Shown piece by piece: positions 32,496-43,973 of a stretch of 64,000 nucleotides of DNA (positions within the stretch are counted from its first letter, which is position 1; every line of letters begins with the position of its first letter). The position numbers and the translations under genes were made by a program. The stretch comes from Diphasiastrum complanatum (taxonomy: Eukaryota; Streptophyta; Lycopodiopsida; Lycopodiales; Lycopodiaceae), in assembly GCA_029204225.1 (NCBI GenBank), contig CM055095.1, forward strand, positions 32,367,732 to 32,431,731. Direction: 5' to 3'. Below the pieces are notes generated by a model. That model did no database searches. It had not been told where the DNA came from and saw only the letters and a program-made list of their open reading frames with translations.

Positions 32496-34657
32496 TGTAG
32501 CGCAGGCATCCCAAAGGGAGTCAAGAACCACGACTTAGCTTCTCAGCCTTCAACTCTTGCCATCCAAACCCACTTGACATACAAGTAGCCAACTCGCCAA
32601 CAACGATCAGACTTAACCAACTTGCGGTTCTGAAACCAACACTGAGATCTAACCTGGCGCCAGGCCAAATCGGGGGTCCTGATGTGGGTGACTTCCCTCC
32701 AAGCAAGCCGCCCGACTGTTGTAAAGCTGACTCGGGTGCACCCAGTGTGCGCTATAAGACTCTAAGGGGTGACGCTCCTCTTGGTCCTAGAGCAAGTTAG
32801 AAAGTCAAGGACTGAGCCTCCGACCTGTGGTGAGCCAGTCAAGTAGTCACAAGTCATGAGCTAGCTCTGGAGCTTGAGTCATGGCCTAGTGAGGAGTCGA
32901 GTTGATTCAGCTGCCGGGACGGCTCCCAGGACCCATGTCCGGGAGCCAAACTGATTCTGCCAGGCTTGTCAGGCTTAATCAGCAAAATAAAAACTAAGTC
33001 CAAAAAAGCATGCTTTACCAAAAAGCACTATATTCCAGGACAGAGGGGGCATGCCGAATCACACCAGAACTATAGAGGGAGTCCGTCAGACAGAAACTTG
33101 GGCAGCTCAACCAGCGTCAGGAATCCAGTCGCCAGGTCTCAACTCCCTCCACCAGCACGAGCCAGGCACAATGCCCAGCACGTGTTGGTGGCCCCGAGAC
33201 CGGTCAGCCTATGTATGAATGTAACCTCTTCCAAATTTAATAAAGTTGATCCCTAGGGATGATTACCACTTCAGTTTTGCCTCCGGGACTGGTCCAACTG
33301 GACCCTTACTACAACCTTTTTGCGTCGTCGGCGCCTAAGGGTCCACGTCACCAACATGTGACTTGCAGCTATGCCATTTGGTCAGTTTGGCGATCACTAT
33401 GCCTTGAGTTCCATGTGTGGCTTGTCTTTGCCTTTGGTTACCTTTTGGGGACGGATTCTGAGTTGGCTTTCGGGTTGGTTGGGAATCCAGTTTTCTTAAG
33501 TCTGAATGGTTAAGCTTGTTACGTTTCTAAGTTGGCTTTTACGTAAGTGCATGATGGATGGATGTTAGACTTAAGCACGTGTTGGGGAAACCGCTCATGT
33601 CCCGGTGCCCTTTGAGGCACCGGTGCAACACCGACATACATCAAACTTAACCAACGCGAAGCTTCGCTACAAACGAGTAACATCCATTCCAAGCAAGTGG
33701 TCTGACTTACATCAGACTTAACCAACTGAAAGCTTCGTCACAAGCACTGGAAGCCAACCTGGAGCCACGCCAGACTGAACAGCCATAAACAGGTAACTTC
33801 CACCCAAGCAAGCCATCCAACTCAGCCGATAGGTTAGAGCCCGTTCCCCAGGAGCTTAACGCATTCACATTCATGCAAAGAACACTCATAACCACAAGCC
33901 GCGACAGATATGAAGACAACCAGTTCCTGGACCAAATGGTCCCGACAGCATACTGTTGGAGCCACAGACCAAATGGTCCCGATGGCATACTGCTGGCATC
34001 CAGGGATACGACCCTCAACTATGTGCCAAATCAAAAAGTTTGAAGCGGCCTTACAACTGGCGCTTTTACCGACCACTGAAACCCAGAAGGTAATCAAAGT
34101 CAATTTGAGGAAAATCTCACTTTATTAATAAATATGAGAAGGTTACATTTCAAGTGTGTGATCGACCCTAGTCTCCGGTGCACTAGCATGCCAAGGCGGG
34201 CGCCAGGACAACATTCCAGCAAGGGAGGCTGAGACTTGGTTGGAGCTCGCCCTGAGTCGCAACCCGCACTCCCCCTATAGTATTGGTGGAATTCGCCACC
34301 TCCGCTCATACCAAGTACTCTACCCAGGCTGGTAAAGCACGTTTTCTCTCTCTAGGATTTTCTCTCTCTAGAAAGTCATTTTCTCTCTCTAGAATTTATC
34401 GATCCTCAGGCTTCCTTTAGTCATGCCTAGATCATGTGAGGTGATTGCACATCGATCCGAGCTCTCTGGACTTCGCTAGAACCGATCAAAGATTTTCAGC
34501 CATAGGAACTTGGCACTGGCTGGATTTTGGTCACAGTGGTGCCGGGAGCGGTGCCGACGCTAGTGATGCCAGGAGCAGCAGGGGTGTTGTTGGCACCAGG
34601 GACAATGTTGGCGCTGGTGGTGCCAGAAGTAAAGCTTGTAAAGGTAACTTTACAACA
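32496..34657 (-). mobile_element. G-family LTR (about 1.24 kb) split by a solo LTR
   Basis: The minus strand begins TGTTGTAAAGTTACC (34657) and ends GCCTGCGCTACA (32496), followed by the PBS. A 914-bp solo LTR plus 5-bp TSD interrupts it at 32717-33635; subtracting these leaves 1,243 bp. Internal landmarks: GAGAGAGAAAAC near 34340, TGCTTTACCAGCC-like at 34339 and AATAAA near 34125 on the minus strand. Partial copies lie at 36768-36969, 37064-37994, 40204-41471 and 49038-49924. Confidence 0.75.
32717..33630 (+). mobile_element. Solo LTR (914 bp) inserted in the G LTR, TSD CCGAC
   Basis: It begins TGTTGTAAAGCTGAC and ends CACCGGTGCAACA. CCGAC occurs directly on both sides (32712-32716 and 33631-33635), and removing the insert plus one CCGAC restores the host LTR as seen at 49250-49262. 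CTATAAG near 32751 may be a TATA box and AATAAA at about 33239 a polyadenylation signal. Its start matches the G LTR start, so it is a distant relative. Recombination between its two LTRs would have removed the body. Confidence 0.88.
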
Positions 34658-35097
34658 CCAGAGTTGGTGGGGCGTGACTCAGGCAATGTGTTGCTTAATG
34701 GTGAAAGCACAGATGGTTGGGTGGATGTTTCCCTGTGGACTAATTCTGTGATAGATTTGTGTGGGCGCAGCTAGGCAAAGGTCCTCCGTTTGGTCTCAAA
34801 GGGGATGTGGCTTGAGAGGGATCCTCTGTGTTTGCTTTGGTTGGTATGTTTGTTTGTTGTATGCTTGCCCGGACCTAAATAACCCCTGATTCCTACTTGG
34901 TTCTCAAGTGATTTGATCATGCTCATTTGAGGAGGAGATACTTTTCTATTGAAGCTGACTTAATAAAGAAGGAAAGAGAGCTGTGGGGCCCAGTGTGCAA
35001 AGGGGAGAGCTTTCAAACAGAGAAGGAAAACAGACTAGTGGAAGTGCACCTCTTACTAGGATGGATGACCACCTTGATGAATCGTGAGCATTAACAG
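34658..35097 (+). other. G-type leader of the gag-bearing + element
   Basis: AGTTGGTGGGGCGTGACTC, then AGGCAATGTGTTGCTTAATG and the following TGAAAGCAC correspond to the + strand leader at 38308-38360. This half-element abuts the minus-oriented G LTR at 34657, so its own 5' LTR is missing. No coding sequence. Confidence 0.6.
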
Positions 35098-35132
35098 ATG
35101 GGGAAGAGCAAGGCCGAGAATATGGCTCCCGC

Positions 35133-36764
35133 TTGCATCAAGATGGCGCCAGATCCAAATCGAGAAAGAAAGAGCGTATGCACACCCCAGTGGCACCTCC
35201 TCAAGAAGAAATTGGCGCCCCTTCTGAACCGGCACCAAGAGATGAACCCGTGTCAGAGGCGCACCAAGACCTCTTTGATGTGAAGATGCGCCAATACCTA
35301 TCCAGCGCAATGGTGTCTATGTTTAGTGAGGTAAAGAAGGACAAAGAAATAGAAAGGAAAGAATGGCAAGCATCCATGCGAGCCATGAACCACAGTCAAT
35401 TTGACCTCGCTAGAGAATTGAGAGACGGGTTAACACAGCTCAAAGCTAGGTTTGAGGAGTTGGAGACCACAAGAGGGGATGCAGGGATGCCTCCTCCACT
35501 CAGACCAAGGGATACTCCGGCACGAAATGCAGAAGGCCCAAGGAAGACTGCTAAAGTAAAAGCACCGCCTACTTTCAAAGGGGAGCATGACGTTCGAGTT
35601 GTGGAGGATTAGTTGTTTTACATGGACCATTACTTCCACTTGATGAATACCCCTGAAGAAGAGAGAGTAGACTTGGCATTAGCATATTTTGAGAATTACA
35701 CAACAAACTGGTACCAAGTGGCAGGGATGCAGTTTCGGACATGGGACACATTCAAAAATGCGCTAAGAGAGGAGTTCATACCCAAAGATTCACACATGAG
35801 GTTGAGGGCAGAATTATTAGGACTCAAGCAAAAAGGTTCACTGCGAGAGTACCTGAACAAATCCAGGCAGAGAGTATGGGTAATTAAAGATATGTTGGAA
35901 GTTGACAAGACCCACTACCTCTTGTCTGGAATGTAGACATGGACCCGGCGAGCAATAGACAGCTACATGCCCAATGACTTTAACTCAACTATTCGGGCGG
36001 CTGAAATGGTTTGTGATTATGAGATCACGCTGGCACCAATTGCTCCCTCAACGGCAACAAAAGTACTCAGTGGATCTAGACTGAGTCCAAGCTTCTTCCC
36101 AAGGGGGGACTCAACTTCAAATGGTAACCAAACCTCAGGTAGCGTGAACAGATTCTCAGCAAGAACAGGGTGGCAACCAAGGCAACAGCGGAGGGAATAC
36201 CTTTCAGAGAAGGAGCAACTTTGGTCCTTCAGCTAGTCATAACAATAGCTCACCAACAGTGGGCAGTTCCCTACGCTGTTTTAATTGTCAACAACAAGTT
36301 CACTTGTGGAGGTCGTGCCCCAAACCATTGAATAAACAAATCATGGTGGCGACTGAAGTGTTTGATAAGATGGAAAAAGAGACGTCTGATCAAGCAGACG
36401 GTGAACAAGACGACGAAGAAGACCCAGAAGTGGATTTGACGGAGTTCGACCTGAATGCCTTACAACAAATAGGGGCACTTGCGGCTTATCGGGAACATCT
36501 CATGGCGACTCCTACAAAAGGATCAAAGTTGTTGTACCTCAAAGGCTGCATCCAAGACAAGATCATTCACTTCATGGTGGATCTGGGAGCATCGCATAAC
36601 TACTTGTCAGAAAGTTTGGCAGAGGAATTGGGCATTCAATGTGAAAAAAATGCGACCCCTATCTGTGTGGAGACCGCCAAAGGCACAATGACAACTTGTA
36701 GATTGGCAACCAATTTGCCAATCTCGCTGGGGACTTGGAAAAATCGATTAACGTTCACAGTCTT
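35133..36764 (+). pseudogene. Ty3/gypsy-type gag and protease, broken
   Basis: One frame from about 35133 reads a charged N-terminus, then PPTFKGEHDVRVVED, a TAG (35610) where the family has Trp, LFYMDHYFHLMNTPEEERVD, FENYTTNWYQ, another TAG (35934) and RAIDSYMPNDF. A shift near 36200-36250 leads to CFNCQQQVHLWRSCPKP (C-x2-C-x4-H-x4-C) and the protease-like FMVDLGASHNYLSESLAEEL. The protease site is DLG, not D(S/T)G. The sequence stops at about 36765, where LTR sequence begins; RT and integrase are absent. Confidence 0.8.
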
Positions 36765-36767
36765 AAA

Positions 36768-36969
36768 GAGGCGCCGCCCCTGGCGCCACTGTGACCAAAA
36801 TCCAGCCGGTGCCAAGTTCCTATGGTTGAAAATCTTTGATCAGTTCTAGCGCAGTCCAGAGAGCTCAGATCAATGTGCAATCACATCACACGATCTAGGC
36901 ATGATTAAAGGAAGCTTGGGGATCAGTAAATTCTAGAGAGAGAAAATGACTTTCTAGATAGAGAAAAAA
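36768..36969 (+). mobile_element. G LTR fragment, + orientation
   Basis: It matches 40295-40490 (+): CCACTGTGACCAAAATC, ATCTAGGCATGATTAAAGG and TTCTAGAGAGAGAAAATGAC. Both ends are truncated: left against the protease pseudogene, right against G leader sequence in minus orientation. Confidence 0.65.
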
Positions 36970-37994
36970 GCACCTTGCACAATAGTTGTCCTGATGAACC
37001 CCAAATCATGGCCATTTTCATGAGATCCACATAGCTGACCGGCCAGTCGGCTCTAATACCACATGTAGCGCAGGCATCCCAAAGGGAGCCGGGAACCACG
37101 ACTTAGCTTCCCAACCTTCAACTCTTGCCGTCCCAACTCACTTGACATACTAGCAGCCAACTTGCCCCAACAAAGATCAGACTTAACCAACTTGGAGTTC
37201 GGAAACCAACATTGAGATCCAAACCTGATCTGATGCCAGATCGGGGGTCCCGATGTGGGTGACTTCCCTCCAAGCAAGCCGCCCGACATACATCAAACTT
37301 ACTCAAAGCTTCGTTACAAACGAGTAACATCCAAGCGGTCTGACTTACATCAGACTTAACCAACTAAAAGCTTCGTCACGAGCGCTGGAAGCCAACCTGG
37401 CGCCACGCTAGACTGGACAGCCATAAACAGGTAACTTCTACCCAAGTAACCAATCCAACTCAGCCGACAGGTTAGAGCCCGTTCTCCAAGAGCTTAATCC
37501 ATTCACGTTGATGCAAGGAACACTCATAACCACAAGCCATGACAGATATGGAGACAACCAGTTTTTGGACCAAATGGTCTCGACATCATAGCGCTGGCGC
37601 CGCGGACCGAATGGTCTAGACGACATACTGTTGGCATCCCGGGATATGACCCTCAGCTATTTGGCAGATCAAAAAGTTTGAAGCGGCCTTACAACTAGTG
37701 CTTTTACCGAACATTGAAACCCAAAAGGTAATCAGAGTCAGTTTGAGAGAAATCCCACTTTATTGATAAGTCTGAGAAGGTTGCATTTCAAGTGTGTGAC
37801 CGACCCTAGTCTCCGGAACGCTGGCATGCCAAGGCGGGCGGTAGGACAACATTCTAGCAAGGGAGGCTGAGACTTGGTTGGAGCTCGCCCTGAGTCGGAA
37901 CAAACACACTCCCCTATAGTATTGGTGGGATTCGCCACCTCCCCTCATACCAAGTGCTCTGCCCAGGTTGGTAAAGCATGTTTTCTCTCTCTAG
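36970..37994 (-). mobile_element. G LTR with PBS and leader stub, minus orientation
   Basis: LTR 37994-37064 (minus) ends GCCTGCGCTACA. A PBS with one change (TGGTATTAGAGCC, 37061-37049) and 80 bp of leader to 36970 follow. Its 5' end is cut at CTCTCTCTAG (37994), where + strand leader begins. Landmarks are colinear with 49038-49924, without the solo-LTR insertion. Confidence 0.7.
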
Positions 37995-40203
37995 GTGTAA
38001 GCACGGGTGCATCCATGGTCAGGGTGGTCGGCAGAACGAGGGACTTGATGAGTCAAGGTGCTGCCCTTGAGGTGTAAGCACGGTCAGTTCTCGCGGTTCC
38101 GGCCTGGCGCTGTCTGCACGTAGGACAGATGAGGCAGTGTGCTGCCATTAGGTTGGTGTAAGCACGGTCTGTGCCTTGTGGGGTGCGGGCGACATATTCA
38201 AACTGTATGGGTTAACCATTGGTACAGAGATGCTGCTCGAATTCAGGTGGTTAGCTGCTGGTGTGGGATAGTTGCCGATCGTTTAGCTATAAGGGCTATC
38301 GACCAAAGTTGGTGGGGCGTGATTGAGGCAATGTGCTGCTTAATGGTGAAATCACGGATAGTTGGATGGGTGCTCTCTATGGGCTGATTCTGTGATCGAT
38401 ATGTATGGGCATGGCCAGGCAAAGGTCTTTGGCAGGGCTATTTCAAAGGGGGACCTTGTCTTTGTTACATGTTAGTAATCCTGCCTGAGTGTCTTGCTTG
38501 TATGTATTCATGGTGAGTCTTAGTACTCGTGGTTTGCCTGGTTTGCATGATTGCTTGTGATACAAGGAGTTGAGGGCTCGAGAAGGAACCTTTCTTTTGA
38601 AGGCTGATACCATCAAACAAAGAGGACTACAGAATCTGTGGGGCGGATTCGTATTTCAAGTACTCGCATGTGAACGGCAACAAAACGACTCGATGTTTGC
38701 AAAGGATGGATGACTAGCCTATTTTTTTTGGGTTAGTTTCATTTGCGATAGCGCCCACTAGACGCAAGCAGGAAGTAAAAGTTGGAAAGGGAAATTTTAG
38801 GGGAGATCTTCTATGGAGCAATTGGTCTTCATTTGGACGGCCACCTTCGGAACTGAAACTCACTGAGCATGGGTGATATCCAGTATCAGTTGGGTTTTCC
38901 CTCAAAGGAAAAAGACTAGGATCCTTTTCAGAGATTGGCAACAAGTTAGATCAAGCCACAATCCTAGCAGATGGAAAGCAAAGTGCTGGAAAGGCTTTTT
39001 GTCTGAGAACTCTACTCTAAGTTCGGTCAGCTAATTTTTATAAGTGGAGGGGAACTATCACACACACCCCTCACTTGGTGCAAATGTTGAATGAAAGTTG
39101 ATCAAAATGGGGGCCAAATCAAGGTGACCTAGTCATACTCACATGAGGAGACTGGCGAACTTTGAACCTAATAAGTTGACAAGCTTTTGTTGTGGAAAGG
39201 AAAGCTTGTCATAGGCTTTCTCTGGACCAACAATAATGAGGAGACATGATGAGTACGTTGAAGGTGTTATGTGTAAATCAACTGATCAACGAAGGAAATC
39301 TGAAAGGAGAGTCTTGCACGAGAGACTTGGTACTTCGAATGGACGCTAAGGGATAGTTCGTGTTGAGATCGGACTAGTGCAACTTTGGGTGCATGTGTCT
39401 GATTCAAAGAGAGCTACTTGAAGCCAAGCTAGATGTACACTTCTTGTTTTGACTGTGAGGCAACTGACCAGTGATGGAATTGTGAAAGTCAAGTTTTGCA
39501 CGATGGACATGGTGCTTCAGACGAACGCGAAGAGATAGTTCGTATGCGGATCAAACTGGTGCGACCCTTTGGCTCTCCACGAGGTCAATGGTTACATTTG
39601 GGTTGATTCAAAGATAGCTACTTCAAGCTAAGTGAGAGGTGCATTGCGGAGTACTCAATCTTTGCCTACCTTAAAGAGTCAAAAAGAAAAAGTATCAAGA
39701 TCAGGCTGGGACAAGGAGAGAAATCCAAGTGCGAAAGCAACAAGGCACAGAGTGGACCATAAAGTGGGCAATCAAATAATAAATCCTTTGGGTCAAGGAG
39801 CCCTGACACCTGTGTGGAACTGATCAAACCTGGAGCTCAGGGAGCTCAACATAAAGTGCATCAAGGACAAATCAGGAGCTCAAAGGAGTTCCAAAGTCAA
39901 AAGTCAGAAGCGACAGGGGCGAACATTTCACAGAAAGGCCTCTATCACTAGTTAATAAGGTTCTTGGATTTTACATAAGCGATATAAAATCTACGTTTTT
40001 TCTAGACAAAGTGATATTTTTAAGTTATGTAATTTTTCAATACAAAGAGCTGAGCCTCCGACTTGTGGTGTGCTAGTTACCATGTTAATAAAAAGTGGCC
40101 AGTAAATTGAAAACTGTGCTTATAGTTTTTTTTTAATTGGGAGACACCTTTACTTTAATCTGATATCTGATGAGGACATCAGATTTTATAAAGGTGGGGT
40201 GGA
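37995..40203 (+). mobile_element. G-element internal region, non-coding, + orientation
   Basis: It starts in leader units (GTGTAAGCACGGGTGC, TGAGGCAGTGTGCTGCC, ATAAGGGCTATCGACC) and runs 2.2 kb to a polypurine stretch AAAGGTGGGGTGGA just before the LTR start at 40204. No frame above about 80 codons and no gag-pol motif, so it looks like a large non-autonomous derivative. The part 38000-39030 is repeated inverted at 41472-42342. A pair of near-repeats with GACATGGTGCTTC/GACTTGGTACTTC and ACGCAAAGAGATAG/ACGCTAAGGGATAG lies at 39310-39560. Confidence 0.6.
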
Positions 40204-40811
40204 TGTTGTAAAGCTACCTTTATAAGCTTTACTTTTGGCGTCACTGGTGCCAGTATTGCCCCGACGCCAGCAACGCCCCTACTGCTCCTGGTGCCGACGC
40301 TGCTCCCGGCACCACTGTGACCAAAATCTAGCCGGCGCCAAGTTTCTATGGCTGAAAATCTTTGATCAATTCTAACGAAGTCCAGAGAGCTCAGATCGAT
40401 GTGCAATCACCTCACACGATCTAGGCATGATTAAAGGAAGCCTAGGATCAATAAATTCTAGAGAGAGAAAGTCCTACAGAGAGAAAACATGCTTTACCAG
40501 CCTGGGCAGAGCACTTGGTATGAGGGGAGGTGGCGAATCCCACCAATACTATAGGGGAGTGCGGGTTGCGACTCAGGGCGAGCTCCAACCAAGTCTCAGC
40601 CTCCCTTGCCGGAATATTGTCCTGGCGTCCACCTTGGCGTGCCAGCGCCCCGGAGACTAGGGTCGATCACACACTTGAAATGTAACCTTCTCAGATTTAT
40701 CAATAAAGTGGGATTTTCTTCAAACTGACTCTGATTACCTTCTGGGTTTCAGTGTTCGGTAAAAGCGCCAGTTGTAAGGCCGCTTCAAACTTTTTGATCT
40801 GGCACATAGCT
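40204..40811 (+). mobile_element. G 3' LTR, truncated, + orientation
   Basis: TGTTGTAAAGCTACC follows a polypurine tract. GAGAGAGAAAACATGC, CAGCCTGGGCAGAGC and AATAAAGTGGG follow, up to TGGCACATAGC. There it meets an LTR in the opposite orientation, so the last 580 bp or so are missing. Confidence 0.7.
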
Positions 40812-41471
40812 GTACAGAGGCATCCCAAAGGGAGCCAGGAACCACGACTTAGCTTCCCAGCCTTCAACTCTTGCCATCCAAACCCACTTCACATTCAAAC
40901 AGCCAACTTGCCAACAACGATCAGACTTAACCAACTTGAAGTTCTGAAACCAACACTGAGATCCAACCTGACGTCATGCCAGATCGGGGGTCCCGATGTG
41001 GGTGACTTCCCTCCAAGCAAGCCGCCCGACATACATCAAACTTAACCAACTCGAAGCTTCATTACAAACGAGTAACATCCATTCCAAGCAAGCGGTGTGA
41101 CTTACATTAGACTTAACCAACTGAAAGCTTCGTCACGAGCGCAGGAACCCAACCCGGAGCCATGCTAGACTGGACAGCCATAAACATGTAACTTCCACCC
41201 AAGCAAGCCATCCAACTCAGTCGACATGTTAGAGCCCGTTCCCCAAGACCTTAACCCATTCACGTTTATGCAAGGAACACTCAGAGCCACAAGCCACTAC
41301 TGATATGAAGACAACTAGTTCCTAGGCCAAATGGTCCCAACAGCATACCGTTGGCGCCAGGACCGAACGGTACCAACGGCATACCGCTGGTATCCCGGGA
41401 TACAACCCTCAACTATGTGCCAAATCAAAAAGCTTGAAGCAGCCTTACAATTGGCGCTTTTATAAAACACT
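40811..41471 (-). mobile_element. G LTR 3' part, minus orientation, inverted against the previous LTR
   Basis: The + strand reads TGTACAGAGGCATCCCAAAG and follows 49038-49690 in order. It breaks at TTTATAAAACACTGA, beyond which internal G sequence (minus) continues. The + LTR and this − LTR meet in an inverted junction with about 40 bp of shared sequence. Confidence 0.65.
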
Positions 41472-42342
41472 GATCGAACTTAGAGTAGAGTTCCCAGACA
41501 AAAAGCCTTTGCAACACTTTGCTTCCCATCTGCTAGGATTATGGCTTGATCCAACTTGTTGCCAATCTCTAAAGAGGATCCTAGTCTTTTTCCCTTTGAG
41601 GAAAAACCCAGTTGATACTAGATATCACCCATGCTCAGTGAGTTTCAGTTCCGAAGGTAGCCGTCCCAAATGAAGACCAACTGCTCCATAGAAGATCTCT
41701 CTTGAAATTGCTCTTTCCAACTTTTGATTTCTTGCTTGCATCTGGTGGGCGTCGTCGCAAATGAAACCCAGAAACAGGCTAGCCATCCATCCTTTGCAAA
41801 CATCCAGTCGTTTCATTGCCGTTCACGTGCGAGTACTTTCCTTCTTGAACCATCAGCTCCTTGTATCACAAACAATCATGCAAACCAGGCAAGGCAAAGC
41901 ACGAGTACTAAGACTCACCACGAATACATGCAAGCAAGACACTCAGGCAGGTTTACTAATAGGTAACAAAGACAAGGTCCCCCTTTGAGATAGTCCTGCC
42001 AAAGGACCTTTGCCTGACCACTCCCATACAGATCGATCATAGAATCAGCCCACAGAGAACACCCATTCAACTATCTGTGCTTTCACCATTAAGCAGCACA
42101 TTGCCTTAGTCACGCCCCACCACCTTTTGGTCGATAGCCCTTATAGCTAAACGATCGGCAGCTATCCTCGAATATACCACCTCCGTGGACACACTCATGC
42201 TTTCAATATTAGGCAGCACATTGCCTCTGTAACGCCCCCACCAAATCTAGTCGATAGCCCTTATAGATAAATGATCGACAGCATACCAACCCAATCGTGG
42301 ACACACCCGTGCTTTCACCATTAGGCAACACATTGCCTTAGT
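41472..42342 (-). mobile_element. G-element internal/leader region, minus orientation
   Basis: Minus-strand counterpart of 38300-39030: CACTGAGCATGGGTGATAT, AGACAAGGTCCCCC (+ strand view) and leader units with GTCGATAGCC at 42132 and 42252. It ends at CCTTAGT (42342), where a MITE interrupts the repeat. The leader resumes after the MITE and the Copia at 48454. Confidence 0.7.
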
Positions 42343-42706
42343 CATTCGAGAAAATTTGAGCTCAAAAAGGGCCGCATACAAATTCCTGCCCAGATCTCTT
42401 TTGCATTTTGTCACTATTTTCAACCAATATCTTTGAATCACTATAGCCTAGAAGTATAACATCTAATACATCATTGGAAAGTGCTTGATGAGTGCTTTTC
42501 AACGCACTAATTTTCGTTGCATTCTGATATGGCAATCAAAAGTTATGCCATTTTTAGTGTAGACTCAAAATGTAACTCACAAAAGTGATGTTATGTTAAA
42601 GCCACTATGTCAAGAAACTATTGGGCCACATGTACAAAAGAAGTGAATAAAAAATGAGAAAGGAATCTTAATATAAGGCCCTTTTGTGTTTAAACTTCCT
42701 CTAATG
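42343..42706. mobile_element. TIR element M2, copy A (364 bp), no visible TSD
   Basis: Ends are CATTCGAGAAAATTTGAGCTC and the inverted AAACTTCCTCTAATG. Subterminal AAAAAGGGCC/GGCCCTTTT also match inversely. Flanks CCTTAGT and AATGCCCCCACC join to give exactly the leader-repeat sequence seen at 32126-32142, so the empty site is precise and no duplication is left. The interior shares AAAAGTTATGCCATTTTTAG and TCATTGGAAAGT with copy B at 54918, in opposite orientation. Confidence 0.75.
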
Positions 42707-42722
42707 AATGCCCCCACCAAAT
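42707..42722 (-). repeat. 16-bp remnant of the G leader, with TSD
   Basis: AATGCCCCCACCAAAT separates the M2 element from the Copia. The last five bases CAAAT (42718-42722) are repeated at 48449-48453 on the far side of the Copia. Confidence 0.8.
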
Positions 42723-43373
42723 TGTGAAAGATTCAACTAGTTTCATCACATTTTGCAATATTTCCATATTTGGCATATTGAGGCCAAAACTTGTTTTGGA
42801 CTTAGAGGTTGACTTTTCAAAGTTCATTAGTCTAAATCTCATTTGAATAAACACTTTTTGAAAGTGTGGGAAAGATAGAATGCGAGTTTGAGTAGATTCA
42901 ATTCGAATAAGTTGGGTACATTGAATCTAGACCCAAAATTGGTAGGGTTAGCATTTTGGTGGGAAAGCCAAGTGGCCAAATAGGGTTTGGACCTGCTATA
43001 AAAGGATGTATCTCGTGGAGAGAGTCATCTTCTCTCTTCTCTATCTCATTTCATGCTTATACATGGTTCTCTTGGGTTCTACTATCCATTGGTGCACTAT
43101 TTTGGTGATTGCTTGCAATTCTATGTGTAGAATGATCTATATTTGTTATTTTTGGATCCACACGTGTGAAATATAGTAGCTTGCTGGTTTTGTACGGACA
43201 GCAACAGTACATAATCATTTCATTCAAGTTTGATCAAGTTCTATTAGCTGTTTGCATCTCAAATTGTGTGTAGATGCTGATTTTTCTACATTGGTGAAAT
43301 TGGTAGTGTATTTCTCTTTCTAACCAAAGATCATTCAAGTAGATTGGATCTTAAGGATCTGAAATCTTTCACA
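42723..43373 (+). mobile_element. Copia 5' LTR
   Basis: 651 bp from TGTGAAAGATTCAACTAG to AAATCTTTCACA. It contains the element promoter (TATAAAA at 42997). Confidence 0.95.
42997..43003 (+). promoter_or_regulatory. LTR TATA box
   Basis: TATAAAA in CTGCTATAAAAGGATG, about 270 bp into the LTR, conserved at 48074-48080 in the 3' LTR. It is the likely core promoter. The transcript would start some 30 bp downstream. Confidence 0.65.
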
Positions 43374-43385
43374 TGGTATCAGAGC
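43374..43385 (+). promoter_or_regulatory. Copia primer-binding site
   Basis: TGGTATCAGAGC, an exact initiator tRNA-Met complement, follows the LTR without spacing. Confidence 0.9.
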
Positions 43386-43973
43386 TTGTGTTTCAGGTTA
43401 TGAAGGAGGAAATCAGATCTATCAATGATTTGGTGAAGATATCAAGTCTAGAGCATGCTAGAGAGGATTTTACACCAAAATCGGATTTTTTGCTTTTGTA
43501 GATTGGATCTGTTGTAGATCAAAACACTAAATAGGTCGATATACTTGTTCAATTCCATTTTTTGAATTCACATGCTAGATTTGGCCGATTTTTGGATCAT
43601 TGGTTCAGCCTAAGTGGTGGCTTATAGATTGCATATCCAATTTTCAGCATTTGCATGTAGATTTGGAATAGTCAATTTTTTGTGATTTTGTCAAAACCCT
43701 AATTTTGATTGGATCTCTAGATAGTGAGGTTGCCGGACTTCATTTGAGTGTGTTTCAATCTTAGGAAGTGGCAAAAGTCATTAGATTGAGGATAGATCAT
43801 AGGTTGATCAAGATTCCATGATTCTATGTGTTGATTTGCTTGGATAAGTGCTAGAAGAGAATTTGTGAGATAGTTTCAAGTCTTGGTGATTTCTTTTGAA
43901 AGCATTTGTTGTTGTCCAAAGGAGTGCTTTGTGCATTGAAGCAGGTTGAAAAAGAAGATCAGGTCATTGCTAC
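43386..43973 (+). other. Copia leader
   Basis: 588 bp between PBS and the gag ATG. No open frame of note. Confidence 0.7.

Noticed and set aside
33259-34128. Several 60-103-codon frames on both strands in the G LTR region
   Set aside because: They lie inside LTR sequence, recur wherever the LTR recurs and carry no protein motif; GC-richer sequence makes chance frames longer.
43374-43385. tRNA-Met-like sequence
   Set aside because: Only the 12-nt 3' complement is present, at an LTR edge; it is a primer-binding site, not a tRNA gene. The same holds for the other PBS entries.
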